This document shows positions 31,527-41,740 of a DNA stretch of 64,000 nt, in pieces (position 1 is the first letter of the stretch; every line of letters starts with the position of its first letter). The notes below the pieces were generated by a model. The model had not been told where the DNA came from. It saw only the letters and a list, made by a program, of their open reading frames with translations, and ran no database searches. The translations under genes and the position numbers were made by a program. Origin of the DNA: Adiantum capillus-veneris (Eukaryota; Streptophyta; Polypodiopsida; Polypodiales; Pteridaceae); NCBI GenBank assembly GCA_014529385.2, contig CM043958.1, positions 123,806,817-123,870,816 on the forward strand, in the 5' to 3' direction.

Positions 31527-32197
31527 TGTCACAAACCGGTGACGTGGCATGGCTATAGACACACCTCATCAAGTGGGGTAGCAGACCGGACACACTCACT
31601 GGAGGGACAAGCTCGAAAAACGCGGAACAGTGCTGACGTGGCAGTCTCGGATTTGAGGGACAAGCCCGAAAAACGCGGAACAATGCTGACGTGGTAGTCT
31701 CGGATTTTCCGGCGGAAAAAGAAGAAGAGTGCTGACGTGGCATCCGTATGGAAAGCAGGGTTTACGCTCTGCTGACGTGGCAAAAGCTGTACGGAAATCG
31801 TTGGATCAGCGCTGAGTTGCTTTTGGAGCCCATTGCTTTAATTTTAGCAAGGCTTTGGAGATAAATTGCTTTATTTTTGAAGGCTTTTCACTTACAACTT
31901 TTGGAACTCTGCTTTTGGGCATCCCTTGTAACTTATAAATAAGTGGGCAGGGCCCTCACAACTCAGAGCATCTGGACGCAGAGCCTGAGAGTGAGAACCC
32001 TCCCACTCTCTTGTACTTTGAACTCATATTAATACAAAAAGAAATACCGAAAGGGGCGCCAGTCTTTGGGGCCAATATCTCTAGGCACGGAACTCCGCCG
32101 GGCCGTGTCGAATTAAGTGTGAATTGTGAACTGTTTTGAAGTGAATCTCTACTGTGTCGCGGGAGAATCTTGACTTGGAGTGTCCAAGTTTGTTACA
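31527..32197 (+). repeat. J 5' LTR
   Basis: 671 bp. GACGTGGCA-type boxes lie at about 31541, 31633, 31684, 31732 and 31773. A ~51-bp unit (GGGACAAGC, GAAAAACGCGGAACA, GCTGACGTGG) is tandemly duplicated at about 31601-31705. The shared block is at 32038-32073. Confidence 0.9.
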
Positions 32198-32261
32198 GTG
32201 GTATCAGAGCACGACTGATTTCTCTTTTACCGGGAAATCTGATCCTTTTCTCGCGGCACTT

Positions 32262-33205
32262 AACGGATTTTAACAACGAATAGTCGACTTCCTCTGAATC
32301 CGGGGATGCGGGAACAGATCACAAAGAAGATTCTCACAAAGAGTACGGCCCGCCTCGGCCTACTCAGGCGGAGATTGAAGAGATGGAACGTCGACAATTG
32401 GTTGACGACGGAACAAAGATGATGATCAACCTTGCGAAGGATATGAAATTTGCAAAATTATTGACTCAGACATCCTTCGACGGAGTGCACTCCTAGTGGC
32501 AGAAGGCCACAGAGCCACCCCTCAAACCGGCACTCAAGAAACCTCCTACCCCGAGGATGTTTACAGAGCAAGAATTAGAAGAGGTGGTTGATACACGGAC
32601 TACTCAGCTTTTTGACTCGAACAACAAAGCCAAAAAGCACGACAAAAACTAGAAGAAAGGAACTGACTTTCTGGGGTATTTGGGTCGTCAATCTACTTTT
32701 GCCTCGGCAAGAAAACAGAAGAAGCATGTGTGATTTGAAGGAGTATCCAGTTCTTCTTCTTCTTCTTCTTCTGATAGCGAAGCAAGAAGCAAAGCTCCGG
32801 AAAGGGCAAGAAAAAGGCAAAGAAGCCCCTCAAACCGGCACTCAAGAAACCTTCTACCCCGAGGATGTTTACAGAGCAAGAATTAGAAGAGTTGGTTGAT
32901 ACACGGACTACTCAGCTTTTTGACTTGAACAACAAAGCCAAAAAGCACGACAAAAACTAGAAGAAAGGAACTGACTTCATGGGGTATTTGGGTCATCAAT
33001 CTACTTTTGCCTTAGCAAGAAAACAGAAGAAGTGTGTGGGATTTGAAGGAGTATCCAGTTCTTCTTCTTCTTCTTCTTCTTTTGATGGCGAAGCAAAAAG
33101 CAAAGCTCCGGAAAGGGCAAGAAAAAGGCAAAGAAGCCTGTTTCGCCCAATTTCTGACAGTTCTACAGAGGACTCGTCTTCAGATATTTCGGACTCCAAC
33201 GATCA
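32262..33205 (+). pseudogene. gag: J gag with internal tandem duplication, no start codon
   Basis: The ATG expected after GCGGCAC is lost (CTTAACGG). Gag N-terminal text is recognisable. A 308-311 bp stretch is duplicated head to tail (32518-32825 and 32826-33136), each unit running from the PLKPALKKP segment through poly-Ser to a basic KAPERARKRQRS patch. Stops occur in both units. The remnant ends in SSTEDSSSDISDS at about 33205. Confidence 0.8.
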
Positions 33206-33865
33206 AAGACATGATGGTGGAGAGAGAGTAGAGCTAATAGCTTAGAGGAGAGCGTATGTGGAGAGAGAGTAGAGGAGAGCTTCAAAGTTGAGAGGGTAGA
33301 AGAGGGAGAGAGTGGGTAGAGAGGTAGAGCTTGAGCACTTGTAGGTAGACCGTAGACGGCGTACAGTGTAGAGTGTAGACGGTAGACCGTAGAGAGGAGA
33401 GCTTGAGAGAAGATGAGGCCCAAGGGCGTAGAGTGTGTAGACGGTAGACCGTAGAGAGGAGAGCTTGAGAGAAGATGAGGCCCAAGGGTGCTTTTATAGC
33501 CTCCCAAGGGCCAAACCCCCCCAAAAGAAGTGCACGTTGGCTGCAAATAAACGTTGAAAATGGTCTTTTTTTTTTTAAATTTGAATTTTTGCCCGGCCGT
33601 CCCCGTTCGTCCCCGGTCCGGCAGCATGCGACCCCGCCGGTCGGATGATTTTCCGAGCGTTCCCCTCCGTTCCCCGGCCTGGTTTCGGCCGTTCCCCGGC
33701 CCTAGGCCTCGTCCCCCCCGTCCACTGTAACTATGGTCTAAAGTAAAGAATTTTGGGTGAAAGTCAAAGCCTACCGCCGCACCGGCCGGTTTCAAGGTTC
33801 CGTTGCCGAGACATCAATCACTTTTTCCTCAAGAAGTGAGCCTCGGTTGTTTTGGGTAAAGACAC
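33206..33865 (-). repeat. GGGGAACG-type repeat K, possible promoter on minus strand
   Basis: The minus strand from 33865 reads a spacer, then a GC-rich stretch with repeated GGGGAACGG (33590-33730), an A/T-rich segment, GCTATAAAAG (33491-33500, TATA-like) and a pyrimidine-rich leader. The leader includes a 60-62 bp tandem duplication (33368-33427, 33428-33489). The same layout occurs on the plus strand at 63580-64000, and 33635-33865 is nearly identical to 61664-61893. Family unknown; an LTR or a DNA-transposon end are both possible. Confidence 0.5.
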
Positions 33866-34182
33866 TGTAACAGACTTGGACACTCCAAGTGAAGAATCAA
33901 TCGCGAAAGCACCAAATAATCACTTTAAAACAGTTCACAGTTCACAATGCACTGGCCCGGGGGAGTTCCGTGCCTAGAGATATTGGCCCCAAAGACTGGC
34001 GCCCCTTTCGATATTTCTTTTTGTATTAATCAGTGTTCAAAGTACAAGAGTGGTTGGGTCTCACTCTCAGACTCTGCGATCCAGATGCTCTGCAGAGTGG
34101 GACCACTTATTTATTTTACAAGGGTTGCCAAAAAGCAGTGCCCCAAAAGCTTCAAATCAAAAGCCTAAAAATAAAAGCAAAG

Positions 34183-34254
<72 letters not shown>

Positions 34255-35672
34255 TTGCATAGAGAAAAGCAACTCAAAGGCTGCCGTCAATCAGCCTGTA
34301 ATTCACGCCGCAAATCCCAAGCAAAGCCAGATGAGCTACAAGAGTGCCCAAGTGCCATTCCCCCCCGGGGGGGTCAACTTCACCTAAAAGGGGTTGGGAG
34401 GTGCAAAAGGGAGACATCACCAACCTCAGCGGACGCCACCTGGGAGCTGATGCCCTTCCAAGCGGGTATGGCAGTTTAATCAAAACTGAGCGCTGCCGTC
34501 TACTGTGTGTGTGTGAGAGAGAGAGAGTGAGCGTGAGCTTCATCCTCTCGCTACGCCCGGCTCGCTCAACACATTGGAGATCCGACTGCACCATTGCTGT
34601 AGGCTCGAGGAGAGCTATGCGACAACGCCAAGCATTCCACGCGAGACGAAGCGCACACGCCGACGCATCTACGAGCTATTTGTGGCCGTAAGTGTATCAA
34701 ACGATGTCTGTTTTCTGCGTGCTAGTAGTCTATAGAATCGTGGCGACATAAGCTACGCATAGGTACTCATGAATTTCAGTTTCGGGCACTTTCAAAATTC
34801 TGCTCTGTCATCCTACGCGTTTTCTGCAGATGGGTTTAGGGTGAGGGTTTTGAGTGTAGAAGCTTAGGGACAGGTGTATCCTAGTGAGGGGATGGTGTTC
34901 CTTAAGTTTCGTACGAATTTGGCACGATTAGGTGAGTTACCTTCCGTATGTGTGTATGTGGCTAGGTGGTGTAGTTGAGAGCAGTGAGGTTCTTGATTGT
35001 GGTTTAGTTGGCCTTCCAGAGTGTTGTATGTGTAGGATGGTCTCAGCTTGACAAGCTAAAGAGATTTCCTCCGTGTGCCTATCGTGTCATCTGTGTCCTC
35101 GATTGACATTATGTTGATCTAGGTAGTGTTTGCATGCACTTCATGGGTGTGTGAGTCGCTCCCCTCCAACATTTTTCCTAGGGGAAAACCGTCGGGTCTC
35201 AAAGGCAGTTTAGTGAGGTGAGTGATAAGTTACCTAGAGGAGGCAACTCCAAAGGGAAGACCGAAGCAAGCCCCGCTGTACGTGGCCTCTGAACAGAGGT
35301 ACTTGGTCGCTGTCACGCCCAAATCCAAGTGGCGAAGTGGGTCTCTCAAGGGATTAGTCATGGCCCTAAGAGTGTAGATAATTCTGAACTCTCGTAGTCC
35401 AGAGGAAACTAGTGACAAAAGCGTCTGCCTTCGGTTTCTGGGTGCATAGTCCTGGTCGTTCTTCTTGTATACTTTTTTGGTGTATGAGGGGAGCGGTTGG
35501 GCGTGCCCTACCCGACTCCGAAAACAAAACAAATGCCGTACGGTGCCACGTCATCATGCCTCCTTACTTTCCGGGTTCAGCCCTGCTGCCATTAGGGTTA
35601 TGGTTAGGGTTTCTGGCAGGTTTTAGGGTTTTCAGAATTGCTCTCGGGCAGCCACGTCATCACTTTGTGACA
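33866..35672 (-). repeat. I 3' LTR with insertion
   Basis: It is collinear with solo LTR H (61894-62521) except for 34316-35529. It carries the shared block (33985-34020), a long (CT)n of about 64 bp (34187-34250) and telobox-like repeats near 35593-35632. Confidence 0.88.
34316..35529 (+). mobile_element. 1214-bp insert of unknown type inside the I LTR
   Basis: It is absent from H and other LTRs at the same point and flanked by CAAAT on both sides (34311-34315, 35530-35534). It begins CCCAAGCAAAG and ends CCGAAAACAAAA, so the plus-strand 3' end is A-rich, as in a retroposed sequence. No coding domain, tRNA-like boxes or terminal inverted repeats were recognised. It may be a LINE/SINE-like retroposon or a captured transcript. 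Confidence 0.5.
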
Positions 35673-35693
35673 TACCCCCCTCTTGAAAACATT

Positions 35694-35711
35694 GTAATCG
35701 CCCTCGATTAT
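35694..35711 (-). promoter_or_regulatory. stem-loop upstream of polypurine tract (I)
   Basis: GTAATCG-CCCT-CGATTAT on the plus strand: 6 Watson-Crick pairs plus a terminal wobble, 21 nt from the LTR. Confidence 0.75.
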
Positions 35712-36142
35712 GCCTGCAAAACTGACAGAGGCCATAAACTGTCTTAGTACACACTGACTGTTAGTACCTACGTACTAGGAGCACACATCTAGCACATGTA
35801 CCAATCGACAATCACATCACACGACATCACAGGACATCACATGACATTCAACATTCATTCGGATCTTAGACCATGATTTATCGGCAATGTAGCTAGCAAT
35901 CACATCTAGATCCAGTCGGGACCTCATCGATGTCCGATTGACTAACCCCTATTGCAACCATGTCTATTTGAGATCAATCAGACCAAAATGCTACAATCAT
36001 TTCGTCTGTCAGTTCCTGCACTTAAAAGAAGTCAAGAACAAATCAGTATCATAATCAGGAATTCCATTTCATAAAGTCATACAGCAGAATATTGTTAGCT
36101 TTCAGTATCCCTGAAGCTCGAAGAGACATCAGTGACTAGTAT

Positions 36143-36731
36143 CTAAATCAAGACATCTGTCGACAAAGGAGCGGGGTAACTCCCCTCTTGTGCATCCCAC
36201 TGCACCAGATCTCCGGCCAAGCTGAATTCTGGGTTCCATTTGGAGTAGACTATGCTAAACCAAAAGCCTCGAGGTAAAGTTTCACAATCTGAGGAGTATC
36301 TGCTAGGTCCTCCTCCTCCATCCACTTCGCATAAACGCAGGATAGTTCTTGAACTTAACCAAGAACCGCCTTCGGACTTTACCTTTATTCTTCGTATCCT
36401 TATGTGCCAAAATGTGTTCAGGAACAAGTATCTCCTCATTTTCTTCCACTTTGGGTTGCTCATCAGGCTCCCCATTATCAGGCACATCACCTTTAAAAGG
36501 TTACAAGAGACTCACATGAAATGCATTGTGAATCTTCCAAGTATCAGGCAGTTTCAGTCAGAAGGAGACATCATTTATCTTTTCAGAGATCTGGAAAGGT
36601 CCGTAGTATCACATACTAAGCTTTGGAAAAACCCTCTCCTTTCCTTTCTTCTTTCTCAGGTGTGCCTTCTCGAAACGTAACAACACCCAATCATCCTCCT
36701 TCAATTTCAAATCGCGACGATGGCGATCCGC
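36143..36731 (-). pseudogene. pol: I integrase tail and chromodomain
   Basis: Minus-strand text reads the integrase C-terminal domain (MRYYGPFQI-like), an HNAFHVSLL segment, DNGEPDEQPKVEENEEILVP, then a chromodomain with RRRFLVKFKNYPAF and a frameshift before the end. It stops at 36731 because D is inserted there. Confidence 0.8.
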
Positions 36732-37386
36732 TGTAACAGACTTGGACACTCCAAGTCAAGAATAAATCACGACAGCACCAAATAACCACTTCAAAACAGT
36801 TCACAGTTCACATTAGATTTGCACTGGCCCGGCGGAGTTCTGTGCCTAGAGATATTGGCCCCAAAGGCTGGCGCCCCTTTCGGTATTTCTTTATGTATTA
36901 ATCAGTTCAAAGTACAAGAGTGGTTCGGGTCTCACTCTCAGAATATGCGTCCAGATGCTCTGCCGAGTGGAAGCCCAAACCACTTATTTAATGTTTACAA
37001 GGGATGCCAAAAGTAGAGCCCCAAAAGCTTCAAATCAAAAGCCTAAATAAAAGCAAAGTCTCTTTCCTCTCTCAAGCTCTTTGGAGTTTTAAAATAAAGC
37101 AGAGGACTTCTCTTTCTCTCTCTTTGCCATACTAGTGTAGAGAAAAGCAAGCTGCCGCAAATGCTGGAAAGCTATCACAATTTACAAGACTGCCGTACAG
37201 TGCCATGTCAGCATGTTGCGCATTTCACGGGTTCTGCCCCTGCTGCCTTTTATGGTTAGGGGTAGGGTTAGGGTTTTTGGCAGGTTTTAGGGTTTGTAGG
37301 TTTTAGGGTTAGGGTTTCCAGAGTTAGGGTTTTCAACAGCAGTTAGGGTTTCAGTTTCTGGGCAGCCACATCATCACTGTGTGACA
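36732..37386 (-). repeat. D 3' LTR
   Basis: 655 bp, TGTAACAGAC…GTGACA. The shared block is at 36857-36892. TTAGGG/TTTAGGG repeats lie at 37252-37350. It is followed by only 3 bp of interior before E. Confidence 0.9.
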
Positions 37387-37389
37387 TAC

Positions 37390-37973
37390 TGTAACAGACT
37401 TGGACACTCCAAGTCAAGAATCAACCGCGACAGCACCAAATAACCACTTCAAAACAATTCACAGATCACAATAGATTTGCACTGGCCCGGCGGAGTTCCG
37501 TGCCTAGAGATATTGGCCCCAGAGACTGGCGCCCCTTTCGGTATTTCTTTTTATATTAATCAATCATCAAAGTACAAGAGAGCGGTTAGGGTTTCACTCT
37601 CAGACTCTGCGTCCAGATGCTCTGAGAAGTGAGGCCCTCACCACTAATTTAAAGGTTACAAGGGATGCCCAAAAGCAGAGCCCCAAAAGCTTCAAATCAA
37701 AAGCAATTGCTCTCTCTCTCTCTCTCTCATAGAGAGTCAAAACATGAAAGCAAAAGAATTCTCTCTCTCTTTCTCATTTAAGTAGAGAAAAAGCGAAATT
37801 TGCGTCGCTCATCATTTTCCAAAAAAATAAATAAATAAATATATATTTTAATAATCCGCCTCGGTGATTTCCGGAATTTAGGGTTTCTAGCAAAAATTAG
37901 GGTTTGCAGGAATTTTAGGGTTTCTGGCAGAAATTAGGGTTTCTGCTGTCCGCCATGTCATCACTTTGTGACA
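37390..37973 (-). repeat. E 3' LTR
   Basis: 584 bp, shared block at 37515-37550, two CT tracts (37711-37728 and 37761-37772), telobox-like repeats near 37878-37945. Confidence 0.93.
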
Positions 37974-37994
37974 TACCCCCCTCTTGAAAGCATT

Positions 37995-38012
37995 GTAATC
38001 GACCGCGATTAC
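37995..38012 (-). promoter_or_regulatory. stem-loop upstream of polypurine tract (E)
   Basis: GTAATCG-ACCG-CGATTAC on the plus strand. The 7-bp stem is perfect, the loop differs from C, and it lies 21 nt from the LTR. Confidence 0.8.
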
Positions 38013-38499
38013 GCCTGCAAAACCGACAAAAGCCATAAACCGTCTTAGCAGACACTGACTGTTAGTACCTACGTACTAGGAACACACATCTAGCACATGT
38101 ACAAAATCGACAGTCACATCACAGGACATCACAGGACATCACCAGACATCACATGACATTCAACATTCATTCGGATCTTAGACCATGATTTATCGGCAAT
38201 GTAGCTAGCAATCACATCTAGGTCCAATCGGGACCTCATCGATGTCCGATTGACTAACCCCTATTGCAACCATGTCTATTCGAGATCAATCAGACCAAAA
38301 TGCTGCAGTCATTTCGGCTATCAGTTCCTGCACTCACAAGAAGTCAAGAACAAATCAGTATCATAATCAGGAATTCCATTTCATAAAGTCATCCAGCAGA
38401 ATACTGTCAGCTCTCAGTATCCCTGAAGCTCAAAGAGACATCAGTGACTTTAGTATCAAAATCGAGGCATCTGTTGACAAAGGAGCGGAGTAACTCCCC

Positions 38500-39450
38500 T
38501 CTTGTGCATCCCACTGCACCAGATCTTCGGCCAAGCTGAGTTTCTGGATTCCGTTTGGAGTAGACTATGCTAAACCAAAACATCGAGGTAAAGTTTCACA
38601 ATCCGAGGAGTATCTGCTAGGTCCTCCTCCTCCATCCACTTCGCATCAAATGCAGGAAAGTTCTTGAACTTAACCAAGAACCGCCTTCAGACTTTACCTT
38701 TCTTCGTATCATTATGTGCCAAAATCTGTTCAGGAACAAGGATCTCCTCGTTTTCTTCCACTTTGGGTTGCTCATCAGGCTCCCCATCATCAGGCACATC
38801 ACCCTTAACAGGTTTCAAGAGACTCACATGCAATGCATTGTGAATCCTCCAAGTATCTGGCAGTTTCAATCGGAAGGAGACATCATTTATCTTGTCAATA
38901 ATCTGGAAAGATCCGTAGTATCACATACTAAGCTTTGGAAAAAGCCTCTCCTTTCCCTGTTTCTTTCTTAGGCGTGCCTTCTCAAAAGTAAGAGCACCCA
39001 ATCATCCTCCTTCAGTTTCCAGTCGCGACGATGGCGATCTGCTGCCTTTTTCTGTCGTTCTTGAGACTCCTGCAAAGTCTCGCGAACCTTGGCAAAAGCC
39101 GTATCCAAATCTCGCGAATATTCATCCGCTTCAAATTTCTAATCTTTCGTTCTCAGGAAGGATGGAACCTTCGCAGCAGTTTCAACAATCTCTCATGGCG
39201 TCTTCCCCGTCGAAGAGTGTATCGTGTTATTGTAGGCAAATTCCACCAAAGGTAAGTTCTTTTCCCATTGAGTCTTCTGATGAGATACAAGACTTCAATA
39301 AATCTGAAATCACTGAATTGGCAATCTCAGATTGCCCGTCAGTCTACAAGTGGAACGATGACGAGAACTGCAACCGCGTGCGAATGTTCTCCCAAATTGC
39401 CTTCCAAAACAAACTCATAAATCTGGGGTCTCTGTCGGAGACAATCGTCT
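38500..39450 (-). pseudogene. pol: E integrase C-terminal part and chromodomain
   Basis: In broken frames this holds the integrase text with the second Asp (ETIVSDRDPRF, 39420-39460), a QFSSSFHL segment, the GPF-like C-terminal domain, KLPDTWRIHNALHVSLL (near 38840) and a chromodomain end (SSRTFLHLMRSGW in a shifted frame). The frames differ from the main pol frame, so the integrase is split. Confidence 0.75.
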
Positions 39451-41228
39451 CAGGCGTGCCATGTAATCGGAAAATCATCGTGATCATTCTGTATTCTCGG
39501 GAGATTAAAAAAAATGAAATCCATTTCAATATTTTCCCAGGGGCGGGTGGGTATGGGTAAAGGCTGTAACAATCCCTGTGCCTTATGCCTGTCAAACTTG
39601 ACCTTCTGGCATACCAAGCAACTGCGCACAAACTCTTCCACATCCTTCTTCAGTCTCCGCCAAAAGAAATCTCTCTCTACCCCTTTCATGGTGGTAGCAA
39701 TGCCGCGGTGACCCGTAAAAGGTGGACAGTGGCAATCAATCATAACCTTTTCCCTCAACGGCTGTGTAACGCACAACATAGTCTTTTTCATCAAGTAGCC
39801 TTCCCGAAGGGAGTATCCAGCTACTGTCTCCCCATCCCGTATCCGTGTGAAAATATCTGCAAAACCTGTATCTGTGGCATACTGATCGACCATATCCTCG
39901 AAGCTCCTATGATGTATCGCGGAAATAGCCAAAACCAACTGTTTCCGAGACAAAGCATCTGCCACCACATTCTTCTGTCCCTGCACATGGACAATCTGGA
40001 AGTGGAACTGTGACAAGATGTTCACCCACCGCATCTGCTTTTCCGAAAGCTGCTTCTGTGACAAGAAGTAGCGCAAACTTTGATGGTCTGTAAAGACAGT
40101 AAAATCCGCTCCGAGTAGGTAATGCCGCCACTGAGTAAGAGCATGGATAACCGCCAAAAGCTCTTTCCCATAGATCTGTGCTGTCATCTCCGGCCTAGAG
40201 AACAAACGGCTCTCGTAAGCTATGACATGGCCTTCTTGCAGCAAGACCGCACCCAGACTACGACCACAAGCATCACAATATACTTCAAATGACTTCTGCA
40301 ATTCCGGCAAAGTCAAAATAGGTCTCGTAGTCAATTTCTCTTTCAATGTCCGAAAGGCAGTCACCTCTGTGGGTCCCCACGAGAAAGGTACTCCTTTCTG
40401 TGTCAAGGTATGCAAAGGGGAAGCAACCTCTGCAAACTTTCGTATGAACCGCCTGTAGTACGAACACAATCCCAAGAAGCTTCTAACTTCATGGACATTC
40501 CTCAAATCGGGCCAATCACGGATAGTCTCTATCTTGGCCGGGTCCATTCGCACTCCTGCTGCTGACACAATGTGTCCCAAAAAGTGTATCTTTAGTAGGA
40601 AAAATTCACTTTTCTTTGCATTAATCACTAACGTGTGATCTCGTAATGCCTGAAAAACTTGAAGCAGATGATCTCTGTGTTCTGCCTCATTCTTGGAGAA
40701 AACAATGATGTCGTCAAAGAAAGTGCCAACAAACAGCCTGTACTCTCGAAAAATCCTGTTCATCATCCGGTTAAATGTCGCACGAGCATTGGTTAAGCCA
40801 AAAGGCATCACCAAAAACTCAAATAACCCAAAAGTCGTCCGAAAAGCTGTCTTGTAGACATCTCCTGGTGCTATCCTGATCTGATGATATCCACTCTTCA
40901 AGTCAATCCTGCTAAAGCACGAGGATCCCTGTAACCTGTCGAGTATATCATCGATCCTAGGAATCGGAAATCTGTTCTTGATGGTGATGTCGTTGAGAGT
41001 GCTATAATTGATGCACATTCTCCAAGATCCGTCTTTCTTCAAAACCAACAACACTGGAGAGCAATACGATGAAGTACTAGGCTGGACAAGACCCTTTTCC
41101 AAGAGGTCTTTCACTGAGTTCAAAATCTTTTCATTCTGTACTCGGCTCACACGATAAGGTGGCCGATTCGGTGGCGTGCTTCCAGATATCAGATCAATGG
41201 TATGATCTTCAAGCCCTCTCAAAAGCAA
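39450..41228 (-). CDS. pol: E RT-RNase H-integrase N-part (592-codon open frame)
   Basis: RT copies element RNA and RNase H removes it. RT landmarks: DGSWRMC (66-72), [15 protein letters not shown] (105-119, catalytic Asp109), MPFGLTNA (141-148), FFDD (170-173, Phe in place of the usual Tyr of YxDD). RNase H Asp319, Glu355, Asp381 and Asp424 are present. Integrase zinc residues His500, His507, Cys537, Cys540 and the first core Asp570 follow. The frame then runs out at a deletion of roughly 150 bp in the core. There is no protease in frame. The first Met is not a natural start; translation would come from gag-pol. Confidence 0.85.
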   Translation of the reverse strand: MLLRGLEDHTIDLISGSTPPNRPPYRVSRVQNEKILNSVKDLLEKGLVQPSTSSYCSPVLLVLKKDGSWRMCINYSTLNDITIKNRFPIPRIDDILDRLQGSSCFSRIDLKSGYHQIRIAPGDVYKTAFRTTFGLFEFLVMPFGLTNARATFNRMMNRIFREYRLFVGTFFDDIIVFSKNEAEHRDHLLQVFQALRDHTLVINAKKSEFFLLKIHFLGHIVSAAGVRMDPAKIETIRDWPDLRNVHEVRSFLGLCSYYRRFIRKFAEVASPLHTLTQKGVPFSWGPTEVTAFRTLKEKLTTRPILTLPELQKSFEVYCDACGRSLGAVLLQEGHVIAYESRLFSRPEMTAQIYGKELLAVIHALTQWRHYLLGADFTVFTDHQSLRYFLSQKQLSEKQMRWVNILSQFHFQIVHVQGQKNVVADALSRKQLVLAISAIHHRSFEDMVDQYATDTGFADIFTRIRDGETVAGYSLREGYLMKKTMLCVTQPLREKVMIDCHCPPFTGHRGIATTMKGVERDFFWRRLKKDVEEFVRSCLVCQKVKFDRHKAQGLLQPLPIPTRPWENIEMDFIFFNLPRIQNDHDDFPITWHA

Positions 41229-41740
41229 TCGGCATGAGCGTGGAGGAAAAAAAAAATCTTGGCGTTCTTTTCTTCAGGTCAAAACATATTCAACCTTTAT
41301 CCATCGTTCAGTTCTCCCAAAAGAATGAGTAAGAAAACTGAAGTTCATCAAGTACAATCTCTAAGCCCTTCATTTATCAAAGTCGCTTTCTCGGCCCGGT
41401 AGTCAACCACGGCGTAGTTCTTGTGGTACCAAGGGATCCCGAGTAGAACGTCACTCACGTGCCCTGAACACCCCTGTCATTTGCAAACGAAGTTTGCCAA
41501 TGCTCGGTGTAATGGCAACATCCCATCCGGGTGCCAGTCGAACTACCTCCGCCTGTGGCGTCAGTCTGTCGGGCGTAGTTCTAAATCGAGCCGCCAATTC
41601 CAAGTGAAAAGAAGTTGGCCTTGGCTCCTTCAAAAGAGCTTCCTGATCCTTCGCTTTGCCCCGAAAGCGACAAAGTTTGTACTTTCATTCATTAGATTCG
41701 GTGCAGGTCCCACGCCATGTGGTACCAGTTCTGCTTTTCT
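41229..41740 (-). pseudogene. pol: E protease region, catalytic Asp deleted
   Basis: It carries the same junction as B (reverse complement of 41617-41637), removing F-D-G-G. It retains TPSIGKLRLQ and VVDYRAEKATL-like text. Several frameshifts occur, including an A run near 41247. Confidence 0.8.

Larger units (their letters stand above)
31527..33205 (+). mobile_element. Ty3/gypsy element J, 5' part only
   Basis: The 5' LTR (31527-32197) starts TGTCACAAACCGGTGACGTG and ends GTTTGTTACA. The primer site TGGTATCAGAGC is at 32199-32210. Gag text follows and stops abruptly at about 33205, where unrelated purine-rich sequence begins. No 3' LTR or pol was seen, so it is truncated. Confidence 0.85.
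33866..36731 (-). mobile_element. Ty3/gypsy element I, 3' end (cut by D)
   Basis: The minus-strand 3' LTR (33866-35672, carrying a 1214-bp insert) is followed by the element's 3' interior to 36731, where the D LTR begins in the middle of integrase text. The flank before the LTR is GACAC (33861-33865). The remainder of I is absent from the window. Confidence 0.85.

Noticed and set aside
37387-37390. tandem LTR-LTR junction as a circular-DNA integration
   Set aside because: The 3-bp gap between two LTRs is explained by E inserting beside D's purine tract, with a perfect CATAC duplication on both sides.
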